Of a DNA stretch of 64,000 bases, positions 34,900 through 45,560 are shown piece after piece. This stretch comes from Anaeramoeba flamelloides. Lineage: Eukaryota; Metamonada; Anaeramoebidae. The position numbers and the translations under genes are program-made. Location: the NCBI GenBank assembly GCA_027625915.1, contig JANTQA010000063.1:868001-932000 (forward strand), written 5' to 3'. Every line of letters begins with the position of its first letter. Position 1 is the first letter of the stretch. The notes below the pieces were generated by a model that did not search any database, had not been told where the DNA came from, and saw only the letters and a list, made by a program, of their open reading frames with translations.

Positions 34900-36420
34900 A
34901 ACTTTCAATAAATAATCTTCATTGTCTTTATTATTAATCAATAAAAAGAGGAATACTGATTTTTTTTTTTGAAGTACCAAAAAGATAATATTAAAATTTA
35001 TTGTCATTATTTTTTTTAATTTTTTAATCCATACTTTTCGATTTTTTTCATAGAACGGGCAATTCCATAAAAAATACTATAAATCTTCAATAATATTTAA
35101 TTTTTTATTGTGATTTTTTATATAATCTAGATATTTTTGTTGTTAATTTTCTCTAAAAATCTACATGAGAATATCTAAACTATGTTTAAGTAATAAATGA
35201 GCATAAATAATTTTCAAATTTAAATTATATTTTATATTTTACATTTGAAGAACAAATAATCTATAAATAAAAGAATATATATTAGTTAATATCTGATATA
35301 ACTGATGAAGTTAAAATAATAAAGACAATTATTTTTTAGAATTTTGAAAAACAAAAAATTCTTAGGTCTACAATTGAAAAAAATACAAAGGTAACTTTTG
35401 ATCTTCAATTGTAGATCCAAAGCCAATTATAATATAAATCTAGATAATTGTTTTATAATTATACTTATATTTTCAATCATGTGAGAAAAATATAGTTTTG
35501 TACCAATTGACTATAAGATCTTGCAATAACTAAAAAATTGCAAACAAATAACTTAACTTTCAAAATAAAATCGAATAAGAAAAAAGTAAAAATTAAAGAT
35601 ATATATGTGAATAAATGATTTGAATTTTTTAAATTTCAAAAATCAATTTTTTCTTCGAATATTGGTTCGAATCCTTTAAATTGGATGTGATTCACTCACT
35701 AAACTGGTTCCTTTTGATTGGGACATGTTTTAGATAATTTATTAAGATCTTAATTTTGATATAAATTTGAACTTTTCCAAAATATTATTTATTGTAAGAT
35801 CTTTTTGTTTTTGAAAATTTTAAATTGATTGGAAATGTTTTCAAATCCAAGAATTTCTAATTCCTTTTTGAGGTTATATCTTCTATTATAAATTTAGAAA
35901 TTCCAACTTGTTCTATTTTTGCCCGAGTTGATGAAATATTCTTTGTAGGATATTATTGTTTTTTTATAATAAGTTACTTTTTAATTTATAAAAAAATATA
36001 TTGAATTAAAATCTTTTTAAATTCAATCAAATAGTTCCAAGTTCATAGAATAATTAGCTAAGGGTTATTGTTTAAACATGAACTGCTTACTCTATTAACT
36101 CATTTTTTGTTCATTAAAAATAATATTTTTTTTTTATTAATTATCTTTTACCATTTGAAAAATTATTTTGTTTATGTTTCGCTTTTTTAGTCATATTTAT
36201 GGGTACTTTATTGTGGATATTTTTTTTATTTTAATCTTTAGTTGGAATTAGGGTTCATTCAAAAATTCTTGGATAATTTTAAAAATTATTATTAAATAAA
36301 TTTGTATTAGTTTTTGATATAGGGAATACCATTATTTAAAATTAAGTCATCTCCAAACACTTGAACATGTTTTACGAAATTTTTTTTTATTATAATTCAT
36401 AAATGAGTAATAAAACCAAA
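34900..36420 (-). mobile_element. LINE (non-LTR retrotransposon) relic a
   Basis: On the minus strand the reverse-transcriptase active site survives as VFGDDLIL (36344-36361) and the C-terminal zinc-knuckle end as YFLWNCPFYEKNRKVWIKK (about 35020-35075). Both match LINE relics b, c and d in this window. The frame between is broken many times, so this is an old copy. The W-x-C-P site that carries a hairpin insertion in relics b and c is uninterrupted here. Confidence 0.6.
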
Positions 36421-36485
36421 ATTTAAAAGAAAAAGACAATTTTTCAGAGAAAAAATGACATTAAATTTGATGTTATTATATAATA

Positions 36486-36884
36486 CAGTCTTTCCAAGTC
36501 TATTGTGAATTTTTTTCAATATCAAATTTTGATGTTGATATATATTTTTAAAAAGTTGAATTGGAGAATAATAAAGCTCATATTTGAATTAAATATTCCG
36601 AAATTATCCAATATTTAAGAATTTTATTGGACTTTCAAAAAATAAATTTTCAGAAACCAGAATGACTCTAAATATCGAAAATTCATTGAAAAACGACCTA
36701 AAATTTACTCTTAAAAAAATGAATTTTTTATGATAACATCAGAAGATTAATTTTCATATGGGTTTATGTATGAATTTTTTTTTTCAATACGAGCTTTATT
36801 ATTCTTATATTCTTTGATTTAAAAATCTATATCAACATCAAAAATTGATTTTGAAAAATTTTCAGGGTCGCATTGGAACAGCTG
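36486..36884. mobile_element. MITE-6, about 400 bp, TA/CAGT start
   Basis: The left end is TA then CAGTCTTTCCAAG and the right end ATTGGAACAGCTG. Inverted subterminal blocks of about 80 bp: TTTTGATGTTGATATATATT and AATAATAAAGCTCATATT on the left, GAGCTTTATTATTCTTATAT and ATATCAACATCAAAA on the right. There is no reading frame inside. Single copy in the window. Confidence 0.65.
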
Positions 36885-37116
36885 AATTTATTTTGATGAA
36901 TATATCTTTGTTTTGATTTTCCACCATGATTTTTAAAGACTTTAGAACCATGGAGCATTAATATGTTGGCATTAACAATATATTTTTATTTGACATAATA
37001 TACTTTTAAAAGTTCTTCTCTTCAAAACGGAATAGAAAACTTTTCCTAAGAAAGCCTGAAAATTAAAAAATCATATTTCTCTCATTTTTTTCATTTTCTT
37101 TCATAGTCCCAATTCA

Positions 37117-37982
37117 ATGTCGACAAAAGAAATTTTTAAAACTTCATTCTACTATTTCAAGTTACTAGTGTAATTCTTGCTTTTCAAATTTTTACTTCTT
37201 TTTATGCTTTGATTAAGTACTTAAAATATCTAAAACAACAAATCTTTTCTTTATTCTTGTTTGTTGTTCGACTAATACTAATATTCAATAGAGACTTTTC
37301 TGATTCTGGTTTTAGTGGCTTGTCCGAGTTGGAGTTCCAACCAACTCAATTTCATGAGAGCACAGTTGATCTCTTTGATTCTTTTTTTGGGATTATTGAA
37401 AGTGCCTCTCTGAGGCTTGATCTTTTAAAGTATGATCATTCTGTCAAGAACAACAAAATAGAAATAATAGTAAGAACATACCAAGAGTAAGTCTTTTGCT
37501 TTTCTTTTCTTTTTTGGCTTATTGAATTATTTTTGGTTACTTTTTGAAGAACAAAAAAACCTAACAAAAAGGAAACCAATCAAAAGAAAAATTTAAACAC
37601 AAACAAACGACAATTACTGCTCTTGTGGTTGACTGCCGAATGTCTCACAGAAACAAACAACCTTTTTTTGTGATTAAATTAATTGCTTGTGTGACTTTTT
37701 TATTATAACATTTATTCGGGTAAGGAATTTGGTTCACAATAAAGGTTAGTTATATTGAAATTTGGATGGATCATGGGTTTCAAAGTCAACTGTTTTTGTC
37801 AATCAAGTAAATCACAGCTGAGTGTTTACTGAGACTTAAATGTTCCCCGTGATAAAAAATTTAATATCATTTTCTTTATTTCAACAAGTTCTTACAGATC
37901 GTATTTCTCACTGAAAACACCAAGGATCACAGAACTGTATTTTGGTTTAGTCAAGGGAGTTTATCCAACTATAATTTGTTAA
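37117..37982 (+). CDS. RNase P/MRP protein subunit, Rpp14/Pop5 family (3 exons)
   Basis: RNase P removes 5' leaders from tRNA precursors and RNase MRP processes rRNA; Rpp14/Pop5-type subunits bind their RNA in the nucleus. Exons 37117-37169, 37292-37486 and 37898-37982, with phases 2 and 2 and introns of 122 and 411 nt (donors GTAATT and GTAAGT, acceptors TTCAATAG and TTCTTACAG), give 110 aa; human RPP14 is about 124. From memory of the family the alignment is good: YYFKLLVDFSDSG against YHYMKVCLEFQDCG, STVDLFDSFFGIIESASLRL against the SAVKDLFGEVDAALPLDI region, and a beta strand KIEIIVRTYQ against ILRIC. The C-terminal exon is less conserved. The open frame alone (to 37490) would end in the second donor site, which supports splicing. 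Assignment is by eye. Confidence 0.6.
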
Positions 37983-39190
37983 CTAAATTTCATTTTTACT
38001 CAATAGAAAATTAGGAATAATACATTCGGTACAAATTAGAAATCGAAAAATGAAACAAACCCCAACAATAATAAAAAAGATTACAAAGATACAGTTAAAA
38101 TCAACTTACCATAACTAAAATTGTATTTCAAGGTTCAATAAGAAAGCTAAATTAAATTTTTGAGAAATATCATTTCTAATTAATCTTGTTAAAGATCCTT
38201 GGTTTTTTCAACTAACACGGTTAAAATCAACTTACCATAACTAAAATTGTATTTCAAAGTTCAATAAGAAAGCTAAATTAAATTTTCGAGAAATATCATT
38301 TCTAATTAATGTTGGAAGATTTTTGAGTTTCTTCAACAAATAATTAGTAAAATATTGTGTGAATTGAAATAAAAACTTTTCATTTTTTAATTGGAAAATA
38401 ACAGTAATAATAATTTCAATAATTCAAAATCCAGTTTCCAGAAATAGACCACTGAAAATCGAAATATTGTAAATCCAATTAATACTGTCATTTTCTTATT
38501 ACGGCTTATATAATAAAGTAAGGGCCTTTTTAAAACTTTTTCAGAATTAAAACTTTTTGAAACTTTTATACCTTAAAAAAGTGACGACTCAAACTTTAAA
38601 TGCGAGGAAGAGGTTGGGCTGTGAAGGAAAGAACTTTTTTAAAAAATTTTAAAACTCACTTAATTAAAATAGAAAACTTTAAAAAAGTGTTTAATTCCCG
38701 AAACCTCGCAAAAAAAAAATAAAAGTACAAGACCTCACTTTTTTAAAATAGCTGTAAAAAATAACAATATTTTATTTCAAATTCTCACAATCAACTGAAA
38801 AATTCAAAAAAACCCTTCAAAAATTTTAGAGTTAAATTTCCATTTTGTGAATTTTTTGAACTTGCTTTGGATAATGAAGAAGAAACAATTTTATCTCTTT
38901 AATTCAAATAAACGATAAAAGTAAGTTGATTTTGAAACTCTTCTTTGAAATGAAATATTTGTTAGGATAATCAAAGTTATCAAATTGATAAAAAAAATGC
39001 AAATTGAACTCAAAATTTTGTGTCATTTTTTTTGAATTTATCAGTATTTTACAGCTTCCTAACAATTAGTTGAAAAAATTCAAGATCATTCTCAAAATCA
39101 ATTGAAAATGAAATATTTTAAATATTTAATTTTAGCTTTTCCTTATTGAATTTTGACATAAAGTTTATTATGTATGTTTTTTTTTGAAGG
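37983..39190. other. Intergenic: 91-bp direct duplication and a TIR-like element
   Basis: A 91-bp segment at 38094-38184 is repeated at 38220-38310 with a few differences (TTTTTGAG against TTTTCGAG). At about 38565-38752 AAAAAAGTGACGACTC with ATGCGAGG is mirrored by CCTCGC and GACCTCACTTTTTT, an inverted-repeat element of about 190 bp. Related AAAAAAGTGA blocks occur near 54780 and 55910. No gene is supported. Confidence 0.5.
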
Positions 39191-39336
39191 GAGGAAATTA
39201 ATTTCCTCTTAGAGTCGTTGGGTTTTCCAGAATTTAAAATAATTTAGTTAAATCAAAAGATTTTAACTAAATTATTTTAAATTCTGGAAAACCTAGGCAC
39301 TTGACGGCACTCTACGGCACTCTATGACACTTCCCT
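39191..39336. repeat. Snap-back hairpin element with decameric tail (Hp 2)
   Basis: It starts with the palindrome GAGGAAATTAATTTCCTC (39191-39208), then a hairpin whose arms GGTTTTCCAGAATTTAAAAT and ATTTTAAATTCTGGAAAACC are exactly complementary at their ends (about 39229-39291). It ends with four 10-bp units of the form GGCACTCTAC (39296-39333). It lies beside the 3' end of LINE relic b. Confidence 0.75.
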
Positions 39337-39516
39337 AATTTCTAAATTTTTGTTTAGAAATTTTCAATAAAGAATCATAATTTTCTTAATCATTAACCAA
39401 TGATAAAATAAATAATGACTCTTTATTTTGAATAAGTTCAAAGATATAATTCTTATTATTTTTGTTTATTTGGATAAATTCTTTAATCCAAAATTTTCAA
39501 TTTTCTTCATAGAATG

Positions 39517-39703
39517 GGCGTTGTTAGGTTTTTTTTTTTTAAGAAAGAAACCGAAAATTTATTTAATTTTTTGTTTATTTCTTAAATAAAACAGAAAACC
39601 TCAAGAAAACCGCCGTTAGGTTTTTTTTAATTTTAGAAATTAAAAAAAAACCTAGGCACTCCGCGGCACTCTACAGCACTCTACAACACGAGCCTCATAA
39701 AAA
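39517..39703. repeat. Snap-back hairpin element with decameric tail (Hp 3), inside LINE relic b
   Basis: It begins GTTAGG and T-rich, then TTTCTTAAATAAAACAGAAA, a second arm pair (GGTTTTTTTTAATTTTAG against AAATTAAAAAAAAACC), and ends CTAGG plus four decamers (GCACTCCGCG, GCACTCTACA, GCACTCTACA, ACACG). It splits the LINE frame just before the PFYEEN segment. Confidence 0.7.
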
Positions 39704-39884
39704 AATTCTAGATATTTTCATCTATTTCTGAGTTATGGTATTTTTTGCATAAATTGCATAAATTGCAAGATTTTGTTTTTATTTTCTTCTTATCATAAAC
39801 ATAAGAATATCTATTTAGATAATTTGTGAAATTTCTTAGTTTTAAGATAGAAGTTGAGCCCTTCCATTTTAATATTTTTTGTTG

Positions 39885-40003
39885 TTCGGTTTTTTTCAAT
39901 TTAAGAAATGAGAAAATTTTAAAAATTTTCTGTTTATTTCTTAAATTAAAAAAAAAAAACCTAATCACTCTATGGTACTCTACGGTACTTGTCTACACGA
40001 CTG
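39885..40003. repeat. Snap-back hairpin element with decameric tail (Hp 4), inside LINE relic b
   Basis: Arms CGGTTTTTTTCAATTTAAG with GAGAAAATTTT and AAAATTTTC with CTTAAATTAAAAAAAAAAAA form a long hairpin. The tail is CTAATCACTCTATGGTACTC, TACGGTACTTG, TCTACACG, a diverged form of the decamer array. Confidence 0.7.
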
Positions 40004-40759
40004 TTTATTTATATTATTGTTGCGTCTAATAATTTTTAAATATTCTTGACCTTTCCATCCATAACAATTTATTCTAAAGCTTTCTCTAAATTGGTTTAGA
40101 TTTAATTCTAATAATTTCAAGTTGTCTATTTCGTAATTAATATTTGCATTATCTTTTTTGAAAAAATTTTAAATTTTTGGATATCTGTCCAAAACCCAGA
40201 ATTTCTAATTTCTTTTTGAGTTTATATTTTCTTTTGTATATTGAAATTCTGACTTGGTCAATTTTTGCTTTAGTTTTATAGATTATCCTCATAGAATGTG
40301 GGTTGATTTTTAAAAAAATTGTGGCTATTTTATTTATTCAAACATCAATTGAGTTGAAATCTTTTTGAATTAAATTAAAAAGAACCAAGTTAATAAAATA
40401 ACTGGCTAATATATATATTGATTAAAACATTTTTAGTTTTACTCCATATGCTAATTTTTGTTGGCGAAAAAGCATTTTGATTTTTTTGAAGCTTATCTTT
40501 AACTTTTTTGATTAATTTTTAAATGGGTTTTTTTATCAAGCCAAATTTCCTAAATATTTTATATCAGATAATTGATTTAATGTTATGGTTTTATCAATAT
40601 TTGGATTCATTCCAAATTTTTGAATAATTTTATATATTGCTATTAATTTTTTGTCAATTTCTGATATTGGCCCTTCCATTATTAAAATCAAATCATCTGC
40701 AAACATCTGGAAATGTTCAACTAAATCTTTAATTTCAATATTATTTTAAAATATTGTTC

Positions 40760-41592
40760 ATTTTCATATTGGTGAAGCAATATATTAAATTTAAAAATCT
40801 TTTTCTCAAATTTTTTATTTTGGCTTTTTTACAACTATTTTAGGTACAATTGATTCTTTAAATCATTTTAAAATTGTTGAATATCATTAATGTCAATGGT
40901 GAAAATAATAATACACATATTAATAATGATTTGAACGATAATGAAGATGATTTGTTTTTCCTATTTAAATTTAAACTACAAGTCCAATTCATAAATGAAT
41001 ATTTTAATAATGAAAAGAACTTTATAACATAGTTAAATCCTGTTCAGCGATAAAAGTAACCAAATAATAAATACTCCAAATTAACAGAACCAACCATCAA
41101 CTATACTATTATTTCTCCAATACACAATCTTTTATTTTCTCATTTTTCGATGTCTTATGATAAAAATAAAAAAAAATAAAAAACAATTAAATGTTTACAA
41201 GTACCTTAAGTTCACATAAACTGTACATACCTTCTAATATTAGAGAGTTTGTCGATATCTTTTTCAAGTCGCGATAAAGTTTAAAAAATAGCAATAATTT
41301 TTAAAAAAATCACGATTATTTTTATAAAATGGTGATAATCGATAATATTGAGATAAATTGATAAAATCACGATATTCTATTAAAATCTTGAATAATTTTC
41401 TAAAAAATCGTGATAAATGCCAAAATATCGTGATTAAAAAGTAAATGGTGATATAATAGTTGATGGGTTTTTGGGTTAATCCAGCAATATTTTTATAAAG
41501 AATTTTTTTGATCTAAAAACAGATCCTTGTGAAAAAAGTTATTCTTTTTTAAAACAACAAAAAAGAATCTTGATTGAATCAAGGATCAGCTC
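40760..41592. other. Intergenic, one coding-like stretch without start
   Basis: Between 40865 and 41033 a plus-strand frame of about 54 codons has a plausible amino-acid composition (VNGENNNTHINNDLNDNEDD, KFKLQVQFINEYFNNEKNF) but no ATG, no splice partner and no recognisable similarity. The rest is A/T-rich with ATCG-containing repeats (41260-41450) built on CGATAAT/ATCGTGAT. Confidence 0.3.
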
Positions 41593-43537
41593 ATGGCTTT
41601 TATTGTATTTTCGTTTGATTTGGCTGACAAACCGATCGATCATTTTAGATCAACAACAATAAGAACTAAATGCAAAACAATAGTTTCTCAGTTTGTCGTA
41701 GTATTATAAAATGCTATGAATAAAAAACTTCTGAAAAAAAGCCAGCCATTCATGTATTCTTTAAAGAATAGACTTGGTTAATTTTTTTTTTTTTATTTTA
41801 GGAAAGTTTAAAAGGAGACGGGTAACTTTCCAAAAGCTTTCTGAATAACCTAGACACACTATCACTATTTCTAAATATTGTTTGCAAAACTTTTTTTCTT
41901 TATTTTTTTTTTCTTCTTCTTAAATTTGTATTGGATGGAAAACTTGGCAAGAGTTTAATATTTTTATTAATCGGTCATCATGGATGGAAGTTCTAAAGGA
42001 ATTCTAAAGATACACCACAGATGCTATCCTTTCATTTTGGTTAAGATTCTTATGATCCTTTATCCAAAGATCAAAATAATTTTTTTAAAAAAAAATAGAG
42101 TTTTTTTTTGTTTTTATTTTTTGTTCTACTTCAAAACTTCACTAACCAAGATATTATAAATACAACTAAGAAGATACTAATTAAAGTAATTTTTTCATTT
42201 AGGTCAGTTATTCGTACTTTTGTGCTAACCAAGTAAAATTGATTAATTTCCAGATGAAATCAATACCAATCTTTATTACTATTTCTCTGTGGTAAGTGTG
42301 TATTAACAAAAGAACAAAAAATAAAAACCAAAAAAAACTCTATTTTTTTTTAAAAAAATTATTTTGATCTTTGGATAAAGGATCATAAGAATCTTAACCA
42401 AAATGAAAGGATAGCATTTGTGGTGTATCTGTAGAATTCATTTAGAGGGTACATCCTTAATAAGAATGAAAACCCCTCTTTCTTCTTTTTGTTTATTTAA
42501 CTTGTGAACACAAAATAAGCCTATTTTTTAAAAAAAGAAAACATCTATTTTATATTAAAGTTCGTTTTTTGAAATAGATGATTATTTTGTCTTTGATCTT
42601 AAAATTCACAGGAAATTTTACTTTTGTAAAAAAAAATAAAATGAGAAGAAAAGAATTTTTTTTCACAAAATAAAATCTCTGCCTTTCACTCAAGCTTCAT
42701 GTCTTTCATGCCTTTTGTAAAGTTTTATGTTTTTCAAACCTTTGAAACCCTTCTGAACACTTTTCATAACTCTTACAAACACTTTCTGACATTATTAAAG
42801 GGGATAAGTATTGTAAAAGTCTTAAAGCTTTGTAAAATTCAAAAGATTTTTTGATAAAGTATTAAAAAAAATAATTTTTCTTTTTTTCGCGATTTTATTT
42901 TTATGCAAAAATGTGGATTATCTATTATTTTGTGTGATTTTCGATGTTTTTATGATTGGACTAATCTTTGAATTTTTGAGTATTGTCATAAATTTATTGC
43001 TAATATTGTGATAATCCATGTTATCATCAAATCTCCAATGAAAGTGGTTTAATTTTTTTGGTAATTTGTTTATATACGATGTAAAAGTGCATTTTTTGAT
43101 GAATTTTTCAATTATTTTTAAAAGTGTGATTTTTTTTTTTTTATTATTAAAAATTTTCTTTGTTGATTTTAAACTTTAACCTAAAGTTGATAATAAAAAA
43201 TATTTCATAAAAATAAAGTTTAATTTAAGATCCAGAAAGAAAATTTTTAAAAAGTACGAGTTGAATTATATGTGTGTTTGTCCTAAATTGGCCAGAGAAC
43301 ATGGCTAAAGTTTATAATTAATTATTATTTTATTTTAGAATAAAATTTATTGAATTTTTTTATTTAATTTATCTATTTTTATATATATATTAATTATTAA
43401 TCTATAGAAATGCCCAAAAACTTTGGCTTATATTTACTTTGACGACTTCTTATCAACAAATTCCATGTAGAGTGAATGTTAAAAAAGCTTCTTCGTCACT
43501 TGTATCTCTCTCTTCTCCTCAACGAAAAATATTGTAA
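41593..43537 (+). CDS. Small unknown protein, four exons, 94 aa
   Basis: Proposed exons 41593-41697, 41802-41821 (20 nt), 42203-42232 (30 nt) and 43408-43537. All junctions are GT-AG (donors GTAGTA, GTAACT, GTAAAA; acceptors ATTTTAG, CATTTAG, TCTATAG) and the phases (0, 2, 2) fit, giving MAFIVFSFDLADKPIDHF, TTIRTKCKTIVSQFV, ESLKGDGSVIRTFVLTK, NAQKLWLIFTLTTSYQQIP and a Ser-rich basic end (VKKASSSLVSLSSPQRKIL). I do not recognise the family; the alternating pattern suggests a small beta/alpha fold. The third exon lies in the loop of a 137-bp inverted repeat whose arms are in introns 2 and 3. Weak points are the two micro-exons and the 1175-nt last intron. The end of exon 1 could also be 41700, adding one Val. 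Confidence 0.45.
41991..42127. repeat. Left arm of a 137-bp inverted repeat
   Basis: Nearly perfect reverse complement of 42311-42447 over its full length, for example ACACCACAGATGCTATCCTT against AAGGATAGCATTTGTGGTGT. The arms are separated by 183 bp. The sequence lies in intron 2 of the small unknown gene. Confidence 0.9.
42311..42447. repeat. Right arm of a 137-bp inverted repeat
   Basis: Reverse complement of 41991-42127 with only a few mismatches, concentrated at the outer end. It lies in intron 3 of the proposed small gene. An internal ATG with a GTAAGT donor (42254-42291, MKSIPIFITISL) sits in the loop as well but does not fit the frame of the gene. Confidence 0.9.
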
Positions 43538-45560
43538 AAGTCTTTTTATTTAAATAAAATCATTTTTTTTATAAATTTTTATTTCAAATCTTGACGTTTT
43601 GTTTTATTGAAAAAATATAATGAATCTTTTTAAAAATTTTAAACTTTAATTCTTTCGGAATACGCCCCAAATTGACTTTTCCTCGGCAATTACAAAAATT
43701 AATTCATTTTTATTTGGGCTTTATGTAGTTTTTTTCGTTTTTCCGTTTGTTTCTTTTTAATTAAGTGAGCTATTGGATTTAAATTTTAATCATTAAATCA
43801 CAAAAAAAAAAAAAAAAAAGGGGGGGGGGGGGGGTTACGAATTACATCTTTATATGAAACCCTGTTTTAGTGGAACGTGAATTAATTTTTGTAGAATAGC
43901 GCTACATACCTTATAGTGCTAGGTGCTATCTAGTTTTTCTAAAATTCAAATTTTCTGTGTCGAAAATTTCTCGAGTTTTTCTGTTTAAATTTGAAAATCC
44001 ATAAATCCTAGGAGTTCAACAGTAGATTAGAAAAACTAACGAATTTTTTTTTTAATTAGTTATTATTTGATAATAAAAATATTTTCTTCAAAAGTAGTAA
44101 AATATGAAAATTAACCAAGTCTTTACTGTAGAATGTTCCAAGTATTATCAGTTATGAAGGATTATTGAAGAGTCTCAATAGAGTTCTATCAAGTTCCGAG
44201 TGTTTGGGAGTTTTCGGTTTTGTTACATTCGTTTCACTTTTTTTTCCTCTCATTTTAAATCAGAATGTATATTATCAACTTAAATCTGAATTAAAAAATG
44301 TTTTCAAGTTTAAAAATTCTGAAATAGAGTTTTTTTTTATTTGAAATGTTCTCAATAATTATTAGCCGCATTTTTTTACAAATGTTGAAGAAATAAAATT
44401 AACTTTCAAATAGTTATTTAGTAACTAAAAAAGAAAAAAATATTTTTTTTTTTTTTTTGGTATTGGATAGTTTGTGATTTCTTATTTTTATAATTTAATA
44501 TAATTGGTAATTGTTTTATTTTCATATTTTATTTTTTATAAGTTTAAAATAGAGTTTTTTTTTTATAATTAATAAATAATTATCAATAATTTAAAATCTC
44601 TTGAATTTATCAAAATAATTAAAATTGTAATTAAAAAGATTTCTTTGTTTTTACATATCCGTCAATTAAGAACAACTTTTTTTAAAAAAATGGAACCAAG
44701 TATTTTGTATAGTTGCTCAAATGAAAATTTTTAATCAAGTATTTGATAAAATGACTCAAATAAAAAAGGTTCCTACAATCAGAATTTTGCTTAATTTTAC
44801 AATTTTTTTTTTATTTTGTGTATTTTAATTTTCTTGAAAGGAACAAGAATAATTTTTTGTTTTTTTCATTTTTTTTTATAAAGAGTTTCTGCACTCAATA
44901 TTAATTTCAAGGGTCATATTATTGTATAAATCGTATGTATTAATTCGAATTTATCACAATTAAAATATTTATATAAAAAAATCAAAAAACGTGAAATGTA
45001 TACATAATGAAAAACTAATGATTTACTAAATGAAAAGAAAACCCGAAAAAACACCAAATTCGGTTTTCTTGTAATTTTCTGAATTATTAGGAAAACATTT
45101 TCAATTTTCAGAATTAACAAACCAAAAAAAACTCCATAAAATTTAGCACCATTTTTTTTTTAATTGAAAAAAATAACTTTTTATTTCTTTTATATTTCCA
45201 CTAGTAATAGTTTAAATATACTCTAATTTTTATCTTCAAAAATAAAAAATTATCTTTAAAGTTCCAAAAGTCTGTGTTAATTATTAGTTGTAAAAAAAAA
45301 CGATCTTGATAACAATAATTAAAAATTTTCCTTTCTAGAGATTTAATTTGACTTTCTTATCAAATTTGATATAAAATTTAATTTTTATTTTAGATTTATC
45401 AATAAAAAAAGTAATTTTTTTTTTATTATTGTAATTTAAGGGGGGGGGTGGGGGGGGTCTAGAATTCCTCTTATTTGTCCGAATTCCTAAAATCGAATTT
45501 CGACATTGTTTAAAAGATTCAAACATAGTTTTATTATCTACTAGAGCTAAAAAAGATATT
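43538..45560. other. Intergenic, no gene seen; A18-G15 run
   Basis: About 2 kb of A/T-rich sequence. At 43802-43834 eighteen A are followed by fifteen G. At 45440-45457 nine G, one T and eight G occur. Open frames at 44914-45120 and 45335-45526 are low complexity. Confidence 0.6.

Larger units (their letters stand above)
39337..40760 (-). mobile_element. LINE relic b, with two hairpin insertions
   Basis: The minus strand encodes a reverse-transcriptase fragment with MFADDLILIMEG (about 40680-40710) followed by KIIQKFGMNPN and SDIKYLGN, then a cysteine-rich end (CNLCNLCKKYH, about 39740-39770) and a tail with PFYEEN and KEFIQINKNNKNYIFELIQN (about 39395-39520). Hairpin elements interrupt it at 39517-39703 and 39885-40003. 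Several stops; no functional copy. Confidence 0.65.

Noticed and set aside
35664-35674. GGTTCGAATCC, identical to a typical tRNA T-loop
   Set aside because: The preceding 70 bases do not fold into a cloverleaf and there is no matching acceptor stem; the site lies in a LINE relic.
42254-42291. ATG plus GTAAGT in the loop of the inverted repeat, resembling a signal-peptide exon
   Set aside because: It does not fit the phase of the neighbouring exons, and no downstream exon of its own was found.
42699-42851. ATG-started 50-codon frame (MSFMPFVKFYVF...) in intron 3 of the small four-exon gene
   Set aside because: Fair composition but short, no homologue recognised, and no splice signals linking it in phase.
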